Assembly: GCA_019448385.1 (NCBI GenBank)
Contig: JAGTXO010000030.1
Coordinates: 1 to 64,000 of the forward strand
Length of the DNA stretch: 64,000 bases
Direction of reading: 5' to 3'
Source of the DNA: Diacronema lutheri
Taxonomy: Eukaryota > Haptophyta > Pavlovophyceae > Pavlovales > Pavlovaceae
This document shows positions 1-12,292 of the stretch, in pieces. Position 1 is the stretch's first letter. Each line of letters starts with the position of its first letter. Below the pieces are notes generated by a model. It was not told the DNA's origin. It worked only from the letters and a program-made list of their open reading frames with translations, and searched no databases. A program made the position numbers and the translations under genes.

Positions 1-440
<440 letters not shown>

Positions 441-700
441 TGCTAGACTTCCCGATCAACTTGTCGACGCAGTAGCTCACTCCGACTCCCTGTCCCCGAT
501 GGGCGGACCAGGCGAGTCGAGCGCCACCTAGTGCTCGGCCTGGCCGAGCGCGGTCTTCGTTTCTTTCCGTCTTCGTTCAGACACCGAATCGCCCAAAAGG
601 CGCGAGCGAAACGTTTCGCTGGCCACCAGTGGGATCCGTCGTGTGTGTCACACGGACATGCTGTCACACTCACACATGCAGCACAGACACAATGCCAACA
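441..700 (-). repeat. 3' LTR of copia copy 1
   Basis: 260-bp direct repeat of 6186-6445. Read on the minus strand it starts TGTTGGCATTGTG and ends AAGTCTAGCA. It is downstream of the coding region, so it is the 3' LTR. It matches the second copy at every base I compared. Confidence 0.95.
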
Positions 701-709
701 CCCCCCCTC
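701..709 (-). other. Polypurine tract of copia copy 1
   Basis: On the minus strand the bases just upstream of the 3' LTR read GAGGGGGGG, a typical plus-strand primer site for LTR retrotransposons. The same tract adjoins the 3' LTR of copy 2 (15894-15902). Confidence 0.8.
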
Positions 710-751
710 GACGCGCACCGTGCGTGCGGCGCGCGCGCGCGCAGAACGCAC

Positions 752-3700
752 TCAGCGGCGGGCAACCATGAAGCTCGTAACGTGGCGAGCGAACGTGGCG
801 TTGTCTGTGGCCTTCGTCATGATGTCGGCGTGGTTGAGCGAGGTGTGCACCTTGCTCACAACGATCCGACCCTTCTCCTGCGCGTCGCGCACGTAGTGGT
901 ACTTGACCTCGACGTGCTTCGTGCGCCGGTGGTGCACCGGGTTGTTGACGAGATCGATCGTCCCCTGGTTGTCTTCAAAGATCTCCGTCGGCGACTCCGA
1001 CGGCTGGTGGAGGAAGTCGATGATGCTCCGGAGGTAGTCGACCTCTCGGCAGCACTCGCTCAATGCGACATACTCCGCCTCGCAGCTGCTGAGCGAGATC
1101 GTGCTCTGCAAGCCGCTGTGCCACGAGATCGGCGCACCGTTGAAAAACACGATGTAGCCGGTCGTGGACTTGCGCTGCACGGGGTCGTTGGCCCAGTCCG
1201 CGTCGGCGAACGCGCGCAGCGTCGCGCACATCGGCGTCCTCGTCGTACTTGAAGAGCAAGCCGAGCTGCTCGGTGCCGCGCAGGTACTGCAGCACGCGAC
1301 GTGCGGCGCGCAGGTCGACGGCCCTCGGCCTCGACATCCGCCGCGCCAGCATGTTCACCGCGTGCGCAAGATCGGGCCGGCACGTCACCATCGCGAACAT
1401 CAGCCCTCCCGTGATGGACTGGTACATGAGCTTGTCCTCCGTCGAGAGCAGCTCGTCGTCGTCGTCGTCTGACGACACGAGCGATCGCGCCTCGACCTCC
1501 GGCGTCGGCGCCGGTTGTCCTGTCGTCGCTCCGAAGCGCTCGAGCAGCCCGGTGACGTACGGTCCGAGGTGCATGTAAATGCCGTCCGACCACGTCTCAA
1601 AGATGGCGCCGAGGAACTTGTCGAGCCTCGCCGACAGCTTGATCTCGTAGTGCGGCCGCAGGCTCGCGGCCAGCTCCTCGATCGCGCGCGCCGAGCGCGT
1701 CAGGTTGAGGAAGATGAGGTCGTCCACGAACCCTCCTGCGATGAGGTACTCGCCCGGTGCCGTCTCCTTGACGTAGATGCACGGGGCAGACGGCGCCTCG
1801 GCGAAGCCGAGCGCCAGCAGCGACGATCGGTGCAGCCGATGCCACGCGCGCCCTGACTGCCGAAGGCCTGGGTGCGCCTTGAGACTCCGCCCGACCACCT
1901 TGTAGCCGGACGGCGCGACCGTCTTGGTCACGTATCCTTGGGGCAAACTGTGCAGCGGCCGCTCGTCCTCGTTGAGCGACGAGTTGAGGTACGCGTCCTT
2001 GACATCGCCCTTGGTGATGACGGAGAACGAGCCGATGGTCGCGTCCTCGATGCGCTGCGCCTTGTCCTTTTGCATCTTGGCCCCGAGCGCGATGAGCAGA
2101 CGAACTTGCTCGGGCCGGATCGTCGGCGAGAAGACCTCCTGGAAGTCCACGCCGGGCCTCTGGAAGTTTCCCATCAGGACCGAGCGCGCCTTGAAGCGCT
2201 CGACCTTGCCGTCCGAGCCGACCTTGAGGGAAAAGACCCACTGGCTCGGGAGCGCCCACGTGCCGAGCGGCACGAGCTCTTCCTCAAAGGTGCCGAGCTG
2301 CTCATGCCCGGCGAGGTGCTCCTGGACGGCGGCTTGCCACTGCTCCGCCTGCTGCGAGCGCATCGCCTGCTTGTAGTTCTTCGGGATGACGACTTCTTGC
2401 GCCTTCCAGACAGCGAGGCAGGTCGCAGCCAGGACGCGAGGGAACAGCTGCGGGTTGGACCGAGAAGTGCGATCACGGCGGTCCACGTCGTGCGACAGGT
2501 CGAGCAGCTGCTGCGACTCGTCCAGCACGTCATAGTTGGCGCCCGACTCGTCGCCCGACACGTCCTCGTGCGGCTTCGCGATCGGACTGAGCACGGGGTA
2601 AGCAACGCCCGCCTCGTCGCGCGGCAGCGCGCGACCACTTTGGGGTGAGGTCACGTCCGCGCCCTGCGCGTGACCATCAGGTGAGGTCACGCCGTCGTCG
2701 TCATCCGCGCCGATCAGGCCGGAAGGCGACTCGTACGGCAGCTCGCGCGTCGGCGAAGTCCCGTACCACGGCAGCTCGCGCGTCGGCGCAGCCGCACTCT
2801 CGGGCAGCTCGCGCGTCTGCGCAGCCGCACTCTCGGGCAGCTCGCGCGTCTGCGCAGCCGCTCTCTCGGGCACCCCGCGCCTCGGCAAGGCCCCGAACCA
2901 CGGCAGCCCGAGCATCGGCGCAGCCGCAATCCCCGGTGGCTCGCGCGTCGGCGCAGCTCCGGTGCTCAGCGATGGCCTCTCGGAAGCGTCGAAGTCGACG
3001 TCCTCATCCCCGCTCGCACTGTCGGGCGTGTCGGCCCTGTCGTGCTCCTCGTGCGATGGCCTCTCGGAAGCGTCGAAGTCGACGTCCTCATCCTCGCGCG
3101 CACTGTCGGGCGTGTCGGCCCAGTCGTGCTCCTCGTCGGCAGGCAGCCGCCCATCGGGCGCCTCCTCCGGCAGCGAATCGTGCTGGCGCGTGCGGCGCGC
3201 AGCATCGCTCGTCCCCACGCCAGCCCGCTGCGGTGCGGCGCCAAGCGATGAGAACCCCCCCTCGACGATGTCCGTCTCGTCGACCCACACATCGCGTGAG
3301 TACAAAAGGGTACCGTCGTCGCAGCGGACGACATAGCCGAGGACGTAACGAAACACGCCTCGGACCTGCAGGCCGTGCCCACCCCAGAGGTAGACGCGCC
3401 CGAGCACGGCGCGCTGTCGGAGCGTGCCCAGCGCCTGCGCGCGAGCCCCGACCAACAGCACCCGGCACCTGGCCCCGAAGGCCACGTGGTGCTTGAACGT
3501 AGCCGGCACGCCGAAGAAGAGCTCCTCCGGCGACCGCCACTCGGCGCGCTCACCCGCCTGCGCGATACGTTGCGAGGCGAGCCTGTTGCGCGATGCCACC
3601 GCATGCCACGCCGCAAAGTGCCAGTCGTGCATGGGTATGCCGCCCGCGCGCGTCATGAGCGCGCGCAGACGGACCTTGAGCGAACGAATCGCGCGCTCCG

Positions 3701-4245
3701 CCACCCCATTCGAACTCGGCGAGTCGGGTGCGGAGGTAACCGTCGAAGAGAAGCCGAGCTGCGCCAGCGCGCGCTCGACCGATGCGGCCATCAACGAAGT
3801 GCCGCCATCCGTGTGGATGCTGCGTCGCCCGAACGACGACCCGAGGATCCAGTGGGAGATGTGCATCGCCCCCGTCCCCAACAGCTGCGCGTACCACTGC
3901 AGCGCGAGCGCGATCTCGCTCTCCGCCAGCGTGCGCAGCGCGTACACTTGCCACCGACGCGAGTAGCCGTCGACCAGGATCATCCCGTAGCGGAAGCCGA
4001 GGCGACGGCCCTCCACGCTGAACGGAAGAACACCTCGAGAGATCTCGAAGCGCCCGTCGGCATCGCGTCCTTGAAGGACTTGCGGACCATCGACGCCGCC
4101 GACTGCTCGTCGAGCGCGTCATGCTTGCGTTCCGCCATCCCGCCGACGCGCGCCATCGTACGCGTCAGGAGGTCCTTGTCCGTTGTGCCCGCTCTGATCG
4201 ACCATAATCGAAGCTCCTCCTCGCTTGGACCGGCCGGCGGGCGAC
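752..4245 (-). pseudogene. copia copy 1 pol: integrase, reverse transcriptase, RNase H (broken)
   Basis: Pol polyprotein of the copia type. In order: a pre-integrase stretch (EEELRLWSIRAGTTDKDLL), an integrase core with HTDGGTS and the downstream glutamate in SSNGVAERAI, a long acidic/Pro-Ala hinge with internal repeats, RT with KGDVKDAYLNS and the FVDD catalytic box, and RNase H (DADWA, ending near 752). Compared with copy 2, bases near 4051-4056 replace 37 bases, a net loss of 31. This shifts the frame and removes the HVDIFE segment, which probably carries the first catalytic Asp. An extra A at about 1230 shifts the frame again at the start of RNase H. Pol lies in a different frame from gag, so the element normally needs frameshifting or an equivalent mechanism. 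Confidence 0.9.
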
Positions 4246-6225
4246 TTAGTTTCCCGGTGGCTGCGCGACGGCGGCGACGAGCGCCGGGTTGGACTTGAGC
4301 GCGGTCGAAGCCGTCCGCGCGAGCCACACCTTCATCTTGGCCTGCTCGTCCAGGCGCACGAGCGGGCCCCCGACGGCGCGGAAGTCCGCGTAGTGGCCGT
4401 CGCGCGAGAACGTGATGGGAACGCCGGCGTTGGCGAGGCAGCCCGCGGAGAGGATCGGCATCACCACCAAGTCGGACGCCCAGGCTTTGACCGCGACAAA
4501 CGGCTCTCCGCCGGACTCGGCGGCGCTGGCCTCGTCGAGGTTGAGCAGCAGCTCTCCGGAGACCTTGACGATCTCCTGCGTGCCGTTGCCGAAGACGAGC
4601 GTCTGCGGCTTGTCCAGCTTCTTGCAGTTGACGAGCAGCGCGGTTGGCACGATGTTCTTCTCCGAGCCTGAGTCGATGAGCACGTCGCACGCGTAGTCGG
4701 CGCGCGGCTTCGAGCGGTACAGGCCGGTCGCAGCTGCCGTCGCCGCGAGGAGCGCGCCTCCGTCTGGCGCCGTTGCCGAGAGCGAGAAGACCGCGCCCAG
4801 CCGGGTTGCGCCGGACGTCGCCGCGCTGCTGTTGTCGACGACGAGCGACTTTTTGCCCGCGTCCGACTTCGTGTTCGCGCCCGGCTGCTTGCCACCGACC
4901 TTCTTCTCCTTCGTGCAGTTCTTCGCAATGTGGCCAGACTCGCCGCAGTTGTAGCACTTGAAGCCACGCGGCTGCGAGTCAGTCGTGCGCGACGCGTCGC
5001 GCGAGGTCGTGCCCGCTGAGCCCTTCGCCGCGGGTTGGCCGACGGCCACCGCGGCGAGCTGCGCGCGCGTCGAGCGCGTGTCGGGCTTGAGCCTGACCGC
5101 TTTGTCCGAGCGGCGCATCGCGTCGGCGAGCTCCTTGACGTCCTTCTCGGTGACGCGCATGTAGTCAAGGAGCAAGTAGGGCCTGGCGAAAAAGAACGCC
5201 GGCTCGTCGACGTCGAGGCACCCCAAGAGCGCCGCGAGCGCTTTCGCCTCGTCGGGCGCCTTCGAGATGACCATCTGGTCGCGCCGGAAGTTGTCCACGG
5301 CGTTGAGGTACGCCGACATGGACATGCCGCCGTTCGAGCCCGCCTTGAAGCGCTCCGTGATCATCCTGGAGAGGCGCAGGTACTCGTACATGTCGTCCGG
5401 GCGCCGGTACTTCTCGAGGACGGTCCAAAAAAGGAAGAATGCGGTCGGGTCGTTGCCCTCGGCGTCGTCGTCGACGATGCCCTCCTGGGTCGCTGCCTCA
5501 CGCTCCAGCATGTTGAGAACCTGCGGTGCGATGAGCGACTTCGTCGCCGAGAGCATCAGCTCGCTCACATCGTTGAGCTGCTTCGCGAGGTACACTTCGT
5601 GCGTGGAACTGCCGAAGACGAGCGGGATAGAGTCGAGGGTGTTGCACAAACGCACCTCGGCCATGTGGATCTTGCGGTCGAGGCGTTTGATCTCGGACTC
5701 GCACTCCTCCCTCTGCGCCATCTGCTCCGCGGTTAGCGCGATCGTGGTCGGGACGGGCGGCACGATCGGGCCGCCGGCGCCGGCGGTCGTAGTGGCCGCG
5801 GGCGTAGTCGTCGCGATGACGAGCGCGTCGAGGGCCGCGAGCTGGAGCTGCAGCCGCTCCTTCGTCTCCTGGTGCTCGGCGATAATCTCGTGCGCGAGCT
5901 CCGTCTCATACTGCCTGCGCCGGCCGTCCTTTTCGAACTGCTTCATGTCATCCTTCTGCTTCGCGTCGTTCGCGAGGTTGTCGCGGTACTGGTTGGGGTT
6001 CGCGGCCTGGGGGAAGCTCGACTCCGTCGGCTTGCCGACGAACAGCGCGTTCGGCAGCCTCACACTCTTCAGGATGTTGCCCACTTGGTTGACGGCCTGC
6101 TGCTTGAGGAGGGTCAGGTTCTCCGGGTTCTTCATGTCGCCGGCTTGCTTGATGACCAGGTTGTCGCCGCTGCGGCTTGACGTCATGCTAGACTTCCCGA
6201 TCAACTTGTCGACGCAGTAGCTCAC
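4246..6225 (-). CDS. copia copy 1 Gag with retropepsin
   Basis: 659-residue ORF. The N-terminal half is a helical capsid-like region. It is followed by a zinc knuckle of CX2CX4HX4C form ([14 protein letters not shown], around 4940) and an aspartic protease with the active-site triplet in [10 protein letters not shown] (around 4680). In copia elements Gag packages the RNA and the protease cuts the polyprotein. The longest frame begins inside the 5' LTR ([10 protein letters not shown]). An alternative ATG straddles the LTR/internal junction at 6186. I give the longest frame because the transcript start in the LTR is unknown. It ends in a stop just before pol, which continues in another frame. 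The ORF looks intact. Confidence 0.88.
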   Translation of the reverse strand: MSYCVDKLIGKSSMTSSRSGDNLVIKQAGDMKNPENLTLLKQQAVNQVGNILKSVRLPNALFVGKPTESSFPQAANPNQYRDNLANDAKQKDDMKQFEKDGRRRQYETELAHEIIAEHQETKERLQLQLAALDALVIATTTPAATTTAGAGGPIVPPVPTTIALTAEQMAQREECESEIKRLDRKIHMAEVRLCNTLDSIPLVFGSSTHEVYLAKQLNDVSELMLSATKSLIAPQVLNMLEREAATQEGIVDDDAEGNDPTAFFLFWTVLEKYRRPDDMYEYLRLSRMITERFKAGSNGGMSMSAYLNAVDNFRRDQMVISKAPDEAKALAALLGCLDVDEPAFFFARPYLLLDYMRVTEKDVKELADAMRRSDKAVRLKPDTRSTRAQLAAVAVGQPAAKGSAGTTSRDASRTTDSQPRGFKCYNCGESGHIAKNCTKEKKVGGKQPGANTKSDAGKKSLVVDNSSAATSGATRLGAVFSLSATAPDGGALLAATAAATGLYRSKPRADYACDVLIDSGSEKNIVPTALLVNCKKLDKPQTLVFGNGTQEIVKVSGELLLNLDEASAAESGGEPFVAVKAWASDLVVMPILSAGCLANAGVPITFSRDGHYADFRAVGGPLVRLDEQAKMKVWLARTASTALKSNPALVAAVAQPPGN

Positions 6226-6445
6226 TCCGACTCCCTGTCCCCGATGGGCGGACCAGGCGAGTCGAGCGCCACCTAGTGCTCGGCCTGGCCGAGCGCGGTC
6301 TTCGTTTCTTTCCGTCTTCGTTCAGACACCGAATCGCCCAAAAGGCGCGAGCGAAACGTTTCGCTGGCCACCAGTGGGATCCGTCGTGTGTGTCACACGG
6401 ACATGCTGTCACACTCACACATGCAGCACAGACACAATGCCAACA
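6186..6445 (-). repeat. 5' LTR of copia copy 1
   Basis: Direct repeat of 441-700, 260 bp, TG...CA on the minus strand. It should carry the element promoter. The internal sequence begins TGACGTCAAGC immediately after it, with no TGG-type tRNA primer-binding site. Confidence 0.95.
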
Positions 6446-7355
<910 letters not shown>

Positions 7356-7534
7356 AAGTCCTGCTCGCGGGGGCGGGAAGCGCGCCGCACGGCTCTCGCC
7401 TTCGCCTAGCGTCTCGCGATTGTCCCCGTTTGTCGGCTCGCAGGGACCGGGCAAGTGTTTTTTGTACCGGAGCGCGGGAGTGCACGCGCCACAACCAAGA
7501 CGGGCTTCGTCGGGACCTTTGGCTTTGAGGCACC

Positions 7535-8332
7535 TCAGCGCGCGGGCGTCGGCGCGTGCGCCGCGATCGACATGTAGGCATCCCAAAAGAAGGAGACAAA
7601 CGACATGAAGTACACGCGCAGGTGGAGGGGCACGAGGCCCTGGTTGACCAGCTGCACGGGCAGCCACACAACCGTGCAGCCGCGCCACGTCGAGAGCAGC
7701 TTCGCGCGCACCTTGCGCGCGGCGAACGCTACGTCATGCCCCTCGGCGAGCGCGGAGAGGAAGAAGATGCAGCTGATCATGAACGGCACCTCGAGCAGCT
7801 GGTCGGCGAGCGTGCGCAAAAGCACCGCGCCACCGCCCGCGCCCGGGAACACGCGCGCGAGCCACTCAAACCACACCGTGAGCAGTGGGCCCACCCAGAG
7901 GAGGCCGATCAGGCCGAGGCCGGCGTTGCGCCGCACACGCGCCTCGAGCGTCAGCCGCTCTTCCGGGTTGGTCAGGCGAGAGAAGAGCTGCGCGGACAGG
8001 TCGGCGAGCGAGTAAGTCACGCCCATGGACGTTGCTTTCAGCACGATGGGGTGGCGCTCTATCCAGCCGCGCGCCGCCCCGAACGCGTCGTCGTCGCGCC
8101 CGCCGCGCCCACCGCCTCGGCCGCCCCCGCCAGGCCCGCCGCCGCCGCCGCCGAGCCCGCCGCTGCCGCCGCCCGGTGGGGCGTTCCCACCGCCACTCAG
8201 GCGCACACACGCGCGCGGCGGAGCTACACCGCGCCGTTGCCGCCCGAGCGCCGCGCGCGGCAGCAGCAGCGCCCGGCCGCCGCCGGCGAGAGCGGACAAC
8301 AGCACGAGCGCAACGTGATGTCTGCTCGGCAT
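7535..8332 (-). CDS. Mpv17/PMP22-family membrane protein
   Basis: 265 residues. The N-terminus has a hydrophobic leader (VALVLLSALAGG), then an Arg-rich stretch and a glycine-rich linker to about residue 82, as in organelle-targeted algal proteins. The rest is the Mpv17/PMP22 fold, which normally has about four membrane segments. It opens with WIERHPIVLKATSMG and ends in the family signature WLPVQLVNQGLVPLHLR...FFWDAYMS. Members sit in mitochondrial, peroxisomal or plastid membranes, and some form channels. The substrate here is unknown. The ORF has no intron. Its stop lies about 180 bp from the end of the telomere-like array, and its start faces the stop of the SET fragment at 8402. Confidence 0.88.
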   Translation of the reverse strand: MPSRHHVALVLLSALAGGGRALLLPRAALGRQRRGVAPPRACVRLSGGGNAPPGGGSGGLGGGGGGPGGGGRGGGRGGRDDDAFGAARGWIERHPIVLKATSMGVTYSLADLSAQLFSRLTNPEERLTLEARVRRNAGLGLIGLLWVGPLLTVWFEWLARVFPGAGGGAVLLRTLADQLLEVPFMISCIFFLSALAEGHDVAFAARKVRAKLLSTWRGCTVVWLPVQLVNQGLVPLHLRVYFMSFVSFFWDAYMSIAAHAPTPAR

Positions 8333-8401
8333 GGCGACGGAAGAGACGGTTACTTCAGAATATGAATATGTGGTTAAAATTGGCGAAACATCCGACTAGT
8401 G

Positions 8402-9130
8402 CTACTCAACGCATGGCACACCCGACGACGCACAACCGACGACGCCCTCGCCGCGCTCGCGCTCGCGCTCGCGCTTGGCCCCGCGGCGCGGGCGGGCGGC
8501 GATCGGCGCGACCGGCGCCTCGGCGAGCGCGTCGAGGCGCGCGAGCGCCTCCGCTCGATACGCGCGCAGCAGCCAGAGCAGCGCCTCACGCCACACGCCG
8601 AGCATCCGCGCCGCGTTGCCGCCGGCCGGCGCGTCAGGCCGCGCGGGCACAAGCGCGTCGGCCGCGCCGGCGAGGCGCAGCACGCGCGCGCACTGCTCGC
8701 CGAGCCAGCGCAGCGCGCGCCGCTCGTTTGCCGCCGAGAGCGCATCGCCGCTCAGCACATGCCAGTGCGCGCGCAACTCGCCCTCGTCCATCACCGCGAC
8801 GCGCGCAAACGTGAGCACGCGCCAGGGCAGCTCGAAGCGCGCGGGTGCACCGCCGCCGCCCGCCTCGAGCGGCTCGGCCGCCGTGAGCACGCAGCTCGCC
8901 GCGCCGAGCCCGCACGCGAGCAGCGCCTGCCGCCGCGCGCGCTCGAGCGCGTGCGCGTCTGTGCCTGCCGTCGGCGGGTAAGGGTTGGACCGCGGCTCGG
9001 CTGTGCCTGCCGTCGCTGTCACCGTCGGCGGTGGCGGCGTCGGCGGCAGCGGCAGCGTGAACGCGTCGTGGGGGTTGGGCTGCATCGCGAAGCCGTAGAG
9101 CAGGAGCAGCTGCTCGTTGGGATGGCGGCC
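8402..9130 (-). pseudogene. SET-domain methyltransferase, C-terminal piece
   Basis: This reading frame starts abruptly with GRHPNEQLLLLYGFAMQPNP. That matches the last SET strand and post-SET segment of Rubisco-LSMT/SETD3-type lysine methyltransferases (usual pattern: YG...N.ELLL.YGF....NP.D). It continues into a helical region like the substrate-binding domain and stops at 8402. Upstream of about 9130 the minus frame loses any resemblance and the plus strand looks coding instead. The missing N-terminal part is present 6.4 and 11.3 kb away (15552-15622 and 20424-21118). Either this is one gene broken by insertions or a giant intron separates the parts. A head-to-tail rearrangement is also possible. 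Confidence 0.75.
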
Positions 9131-9880
9131 AACGACGGCGACGCGTCCGCCACGCTGCGTGCGCTCGGCTCGGCCGGCGCGGATGGCGCATGCGGGCTCG
9201 GCGCCGCAGCGCGCTCGGCCGCGCAGCTCCTCCTCTCCCTCTCCGCCGCGGAGCGCACGCAACGCGTGCAGGCGCTCGCGACACACACGCGCCAACTCGT
9301 CGGTGCCGGTGACGATGCCGGCATGGACGGCGCGCCAGTCGGCGCCGCGGTGAGCGCGAGCGTCGCCGCGCGCGCCGCGCGCGAGGCGCTGCGCCAGTGC
9401 GCGGCGAGCGACGTGGCGCGCTCGGCCGCGACGCTCGACGCCGCCGCCGACGCTCCGTCCGCAGACGAGCAGCGCGAACGCCTGGCCGGCGGCGGCGGCG
9501 GCGGTGGCGGCGAAGCTGCGCTTGCGCTCCGTCTCCTATAGCGCGGCGAGCACGCCGAGGCGGCGGAGCGGCTGCGCGGCGCGATCACGCACGCCGTCGT
9601 CGCGCTCGCGCGCGGCCACGACGCGCGTGCGCTCGGGCCAGAAGGTGCATCCGACGAGTCAAATGCCGCTCGGCCCGCCAACGTGCGCACGAAGGCAGAG
9701 CTGGACGCGGACGCAAATGTGGCGCGCGGTTGGCGGCAGGTGGCGACCTTGCAGCGCGCGCTCGTGCTGCTCCGCGACGGCGAAACGCGCGGCGCGGCGG
9801 ATGCGCTCGCGGCGATCGTCGGCGCGCCGACGTGCGCGTCCCGGCGCGCGCGCGGCTGCGCGCCGCGACGTTCGCCGTGA
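9122..9880 (+). pseudogene. Unidentified helical protein remnant with an in-frame stop
   Basis: The plus frame from the ATG at 9122 reads as a credible Ala-rich helical protein (SAAQLLLSLSAAERTQRVQA). It is interrupted by TAG at 9539-9541 and continues in the same frame as GEHAEAAERLRGAITHAVVA and then ELDADANVARGWRQVATLQR to 9880. A further credible segment (LRAATFAVTGAHALWRES) follows in another frame to about 9940. The helix pairs look somewhat TPR-like, but I do not recognise a family. It starts exactly where the SET fragment on the other strand ends, so it probably belongs to sequence inserted there. Confidence 0.4.
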
Positions 9881-10029
9881 CAGGCGCGCACGCGCTGTGG
9901 CGCGAGAGCGCACGCGCCGCGCTCGCCGCCGCCGGTCGCGCTGCGCGACGGGTGCGAGCGCGCGGCGCCGACGGGTGCGAGCGCGCGGCGCCGACGCGAT
10001 CGAGAGCGCGGCGCAGCTCGCACCAGCGC

Positions 10030-10493
10030 GCGGACCGGCAGGAACGAGTTAAGGCGCGCCTGCGTTGGGCCCACCTGGCCCGGCTGCAAGTCGAAGGGCA
10101 CCCCGTCGATCTGGGCGCACGCGCGCCGCCGCTCGCCGCCGACGGCCGCCGCCCGCCGCCGACGGCCGCCGCCCGCCGCTCAGCGGCCTGTGGCCGCAGC
10201 GCGTAGGGCAGTATGCAGTCGACTTGAGTTCGCACGGCGTCTGCGCGAGCTGGGGCGCCAAGCCCATGCCATTGAGCACGACGACAAGATCGACGGGGAA
10301 CACGCGCCGATGCCGCAGAGCCGCGCGCCCGGCCTGTGGCACGCCGGCGAGCACGGAGCCAAAGATTTCCGCGACCTCGCGCCGCGCGAACGTCCCAACG
10401 TAATTGCGAGCGAGCGAGGCGAGCAGGTTGAGAGCGGGTTCATGGCGAAGCTCCGCGACGTGGTCGTGGGCGATGCCAGTAGCCGCCGCGAGT
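10030..10493 (-). mobile_element. Fragment of the RT/endonuclease element (copy 2)
   Basis: The minus-strand translation contains LAGVPQAGRAALRHRR, DLVVVLNGMG, CELKSTAYCPTR and LQPGQVGPTQARLNSF. These match the C-terminal endonuclease-like region of the full element at about 40880-41350 (LAGVPPAGRAALRRRR, DLVVVLNGAG, CELKSISYCPTR, MQPGQVGPMQARLNSF). The copy includes an extra 22-bp repeat near 10140-10180 and frameshifts, and is cut off by the 42-base G tract. It is a dead remnant. Confidence 0.85.

Positions 10494-10535
<42 letters not shown>
10494..10535. repeat. Poly-G tract, 42 bases
   Basis: An uninterrupted run of G on the plus strand that joins the RT-element fragment to the MULE remnant. 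Its position at a junction between unrelated mobile sequences may mark a breakpoint or an assembly join. The exact length is unlikely to be reliable. Confidence 0.95.
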
Positions 10536-11048
10536 CGTCGCCCCGGGAAGACGCCTACGGCGACGCGCTCGCGTTTACTGGCGACATAGCTGTTGGAAGT
10601 GTGCCGGACACTTTAAAACGGTCCAGCTGCAGGCACGCAGTTTTCGGCTGCGCGCGCGTTTCCCGAGACCACATTGGTGCGCGCGACGCGTGGCCGACGC
10701 GCGCGAAGCGGGACGGGAGCGGGAAGGGGGTTGCATCGTTAACAAGCCCGCGTTTGACATCTGCGCGCCGTGCAAAGCTGCACGTTTTTGGCTGCCCGCC
10801 GCCTATCGGCGCGCGCTGCGCCGAGCAAAACGGCTAGACCAGAGGCGCGCGCCGTGCTTAACGTGTGAGGGGCTGGGCGGGGCTTGGCAAGCGGGGCTGG
10901 GTGAGTACGGGCCTGCCGCCGTCGCCATTCCCCGTTTTCTTCTGCCTGCCTTGCCCTGTTCGGCGCACCGCACGCCTTTGGCTGCCCGCCTCCCATCGGC
11001 GCGCGGCCCCGCATCCCATCGGCGCGCGGCGCGCGCAAACGGCCGCGA

Positions 11049-11575
11049 TGTGCACTGAGGTGCTGGCAAAGCTTGGCTGGGTGGATCTTATTGCCGTTGC
11101 ACTGCGCCTGGGAAGGAAGATCACGGTTTTGCAGCCTTTGGCAGGCAATCAATTGTGTGTTCGAGGCAAGTCGAGCGTTCGTGCGGCAACGAATCTCGCA
11201 TGGGACGCGGCCTGGAGCCGCATGCCTGACGCCGCCAAGCGTCTTTTCCCAGAGACCGAGTGGCGTAAGTACTTCCGCATCAAGTGTGAGCAGGAGCTGC
11301 ATGGATGGTACACCTCATCGGCCGCAGAGTCGGAGAACAATGCCCTTGCCGACGTTCGCGCCCTGGATCCATTCTCTGCCCTTGCTATTCTTGTCGAGCG
11401 CTGCGCGGAGAGGATGGCAACGCAGCAGCTTTGCGCCATCGAGCACTCCCAGGCGCGCGACCAGGTGATGCCCGGGGTTCCGCCAGATGTGGTCAAGCGT
11501 TTGAAGGACACGCGCGCGCGCGCGACCAAGATGAGCAGTACGCGGGCGCGGGCTCTGGGTGACGGTGTTTGGTAG
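11049..11575 (+). pseudogene. MULE transposase, C-terminal segment
   Basis: About 175 residues from an ATG at 11049. The stretch YFRIKCEQELHGWYTSSAAE followed by SENNALADVRALDPFSALAI has the look of the conserved MULE segment (W.......T.N.AES.N.....R......), after the DDE catalytic core. The DDE core itself is not visible upstream, so the copy is truncated. The frame stops at 11575. The next conserved part, with a SWIM-like Cys/His cluster, continues in another frame at 11600-11700. Confidence 0.65.
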
Positions 11576-11890
11576 GTGGGCAGGCTGGGCCATTCGACGG
11601 AGACATGGAAGGTAAGCCTGGCCGACCACACCTGCTGCCCGGCTTTGCAGCTCTCGCGGTATCCGTGCGTTCACATTTGCCACGTGTGCTCTGTCGCCAA
11701 GGTCAACCTAAGCGACTTCACATTTGCCACGTGCGCGGATGGCGTGCGCAGCTTGGGCTACCAATCGCTGGAGCATCTTCACAGGGCCTGGTCGAGTCAA
11801 CCCGATCCCGCACATAGGCACGCTGATTGCAGAGCAGCCCGATGGTATTGATTTGCGGCTTGTCATTGCCGTGCGATCTGGTACGAGAGC

Positions 11891-11990
11891 GTGCGCCAGC
11901 TTCGCGCGCGCCAGCTTCGCGCGCGCCAGCTTCGCGCGCGCCAGCTTCGCGCGCGCCAGCTTCGCGTGGTCAGCTTCGCGCGCGCCAGCT
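11891..11990. repeat. 15-bp tandem repeat within the MULE remnant
   Basis: About six copies of GCGCGCCAGCTTCGC in tandem, one with a GTGGT variant. It lies between the SWIM-like part and the zinc-knuckle part of the MULE and breaks the coding sequence. Confidence 0.9.
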
Positions 11991-12292
11991 CGCGCACCGA
12001 GCCCAGCGATTCGCGCGTCTTAGAGCTTTTGGTACGCGCGTATCCTACCCTGCGTCTCGTGCCCACTACGAGCAGCAGGTCGACTGAGCGCTCGTGAGGA
12101 TGCACGCTTCAGGAGAGCTTTTGAGCCGTGCCGTGGCGCGTCGATGATGGCGCGACAGACCGGACATTGCCCGCCGATTCGAAATGGTGCTGCGCCTGCT
12201 ATATTGGTCCGTACAGCAGGGTGCGAAACGACTCGGAGGAGACCAAGGCTACGATGCGGCTGTCCTACGGCCAGTGGCCAGGTGCATGACGT

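Larger units (their letters stand above)
441..6445 (-). mobile_element. Ty1/copia LTR retrotransposon, copy 1 (full length, inactivated)
   Basis: Two 260-bp direct repeats (441-700 and 6186-6445) flank a minus-strand gag-protease-integrase-RT-RNase H coding region, which is the copia gene order. On the minus strand the LTRs begin TGTTGG and end TCTAGCA, the canonical TG...CA termini, and the two copies look identical by eye, which suggests a recent insertion. A G-rich polypurine tract abuts the 3' LTR. The element sits inside the CCCTCA array. A clear 4-5 bp target duplication cannot be recognised, because the flanks are repeat (only CT is shared). Two lesions, a net 31-bp loss in integrase and a one-base insertion in RNase H, make it non-functional. 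Confidence 0.95.

Noticed and set aside
2645-3496. Arg-rich plus-strand ORFs within the copia pol regions (also 17791-18654)
   Set aside because: Shadows of the repetitive acidic/Pro-rich hinge of pol on the other strand.
7866-8814. Plus-strand ORFs opposite the Mpv17 gene and SET C-terminal piece
   Set aside because: Arg/Ala-rich shadows. The minus frames carry recognisable family motifs.
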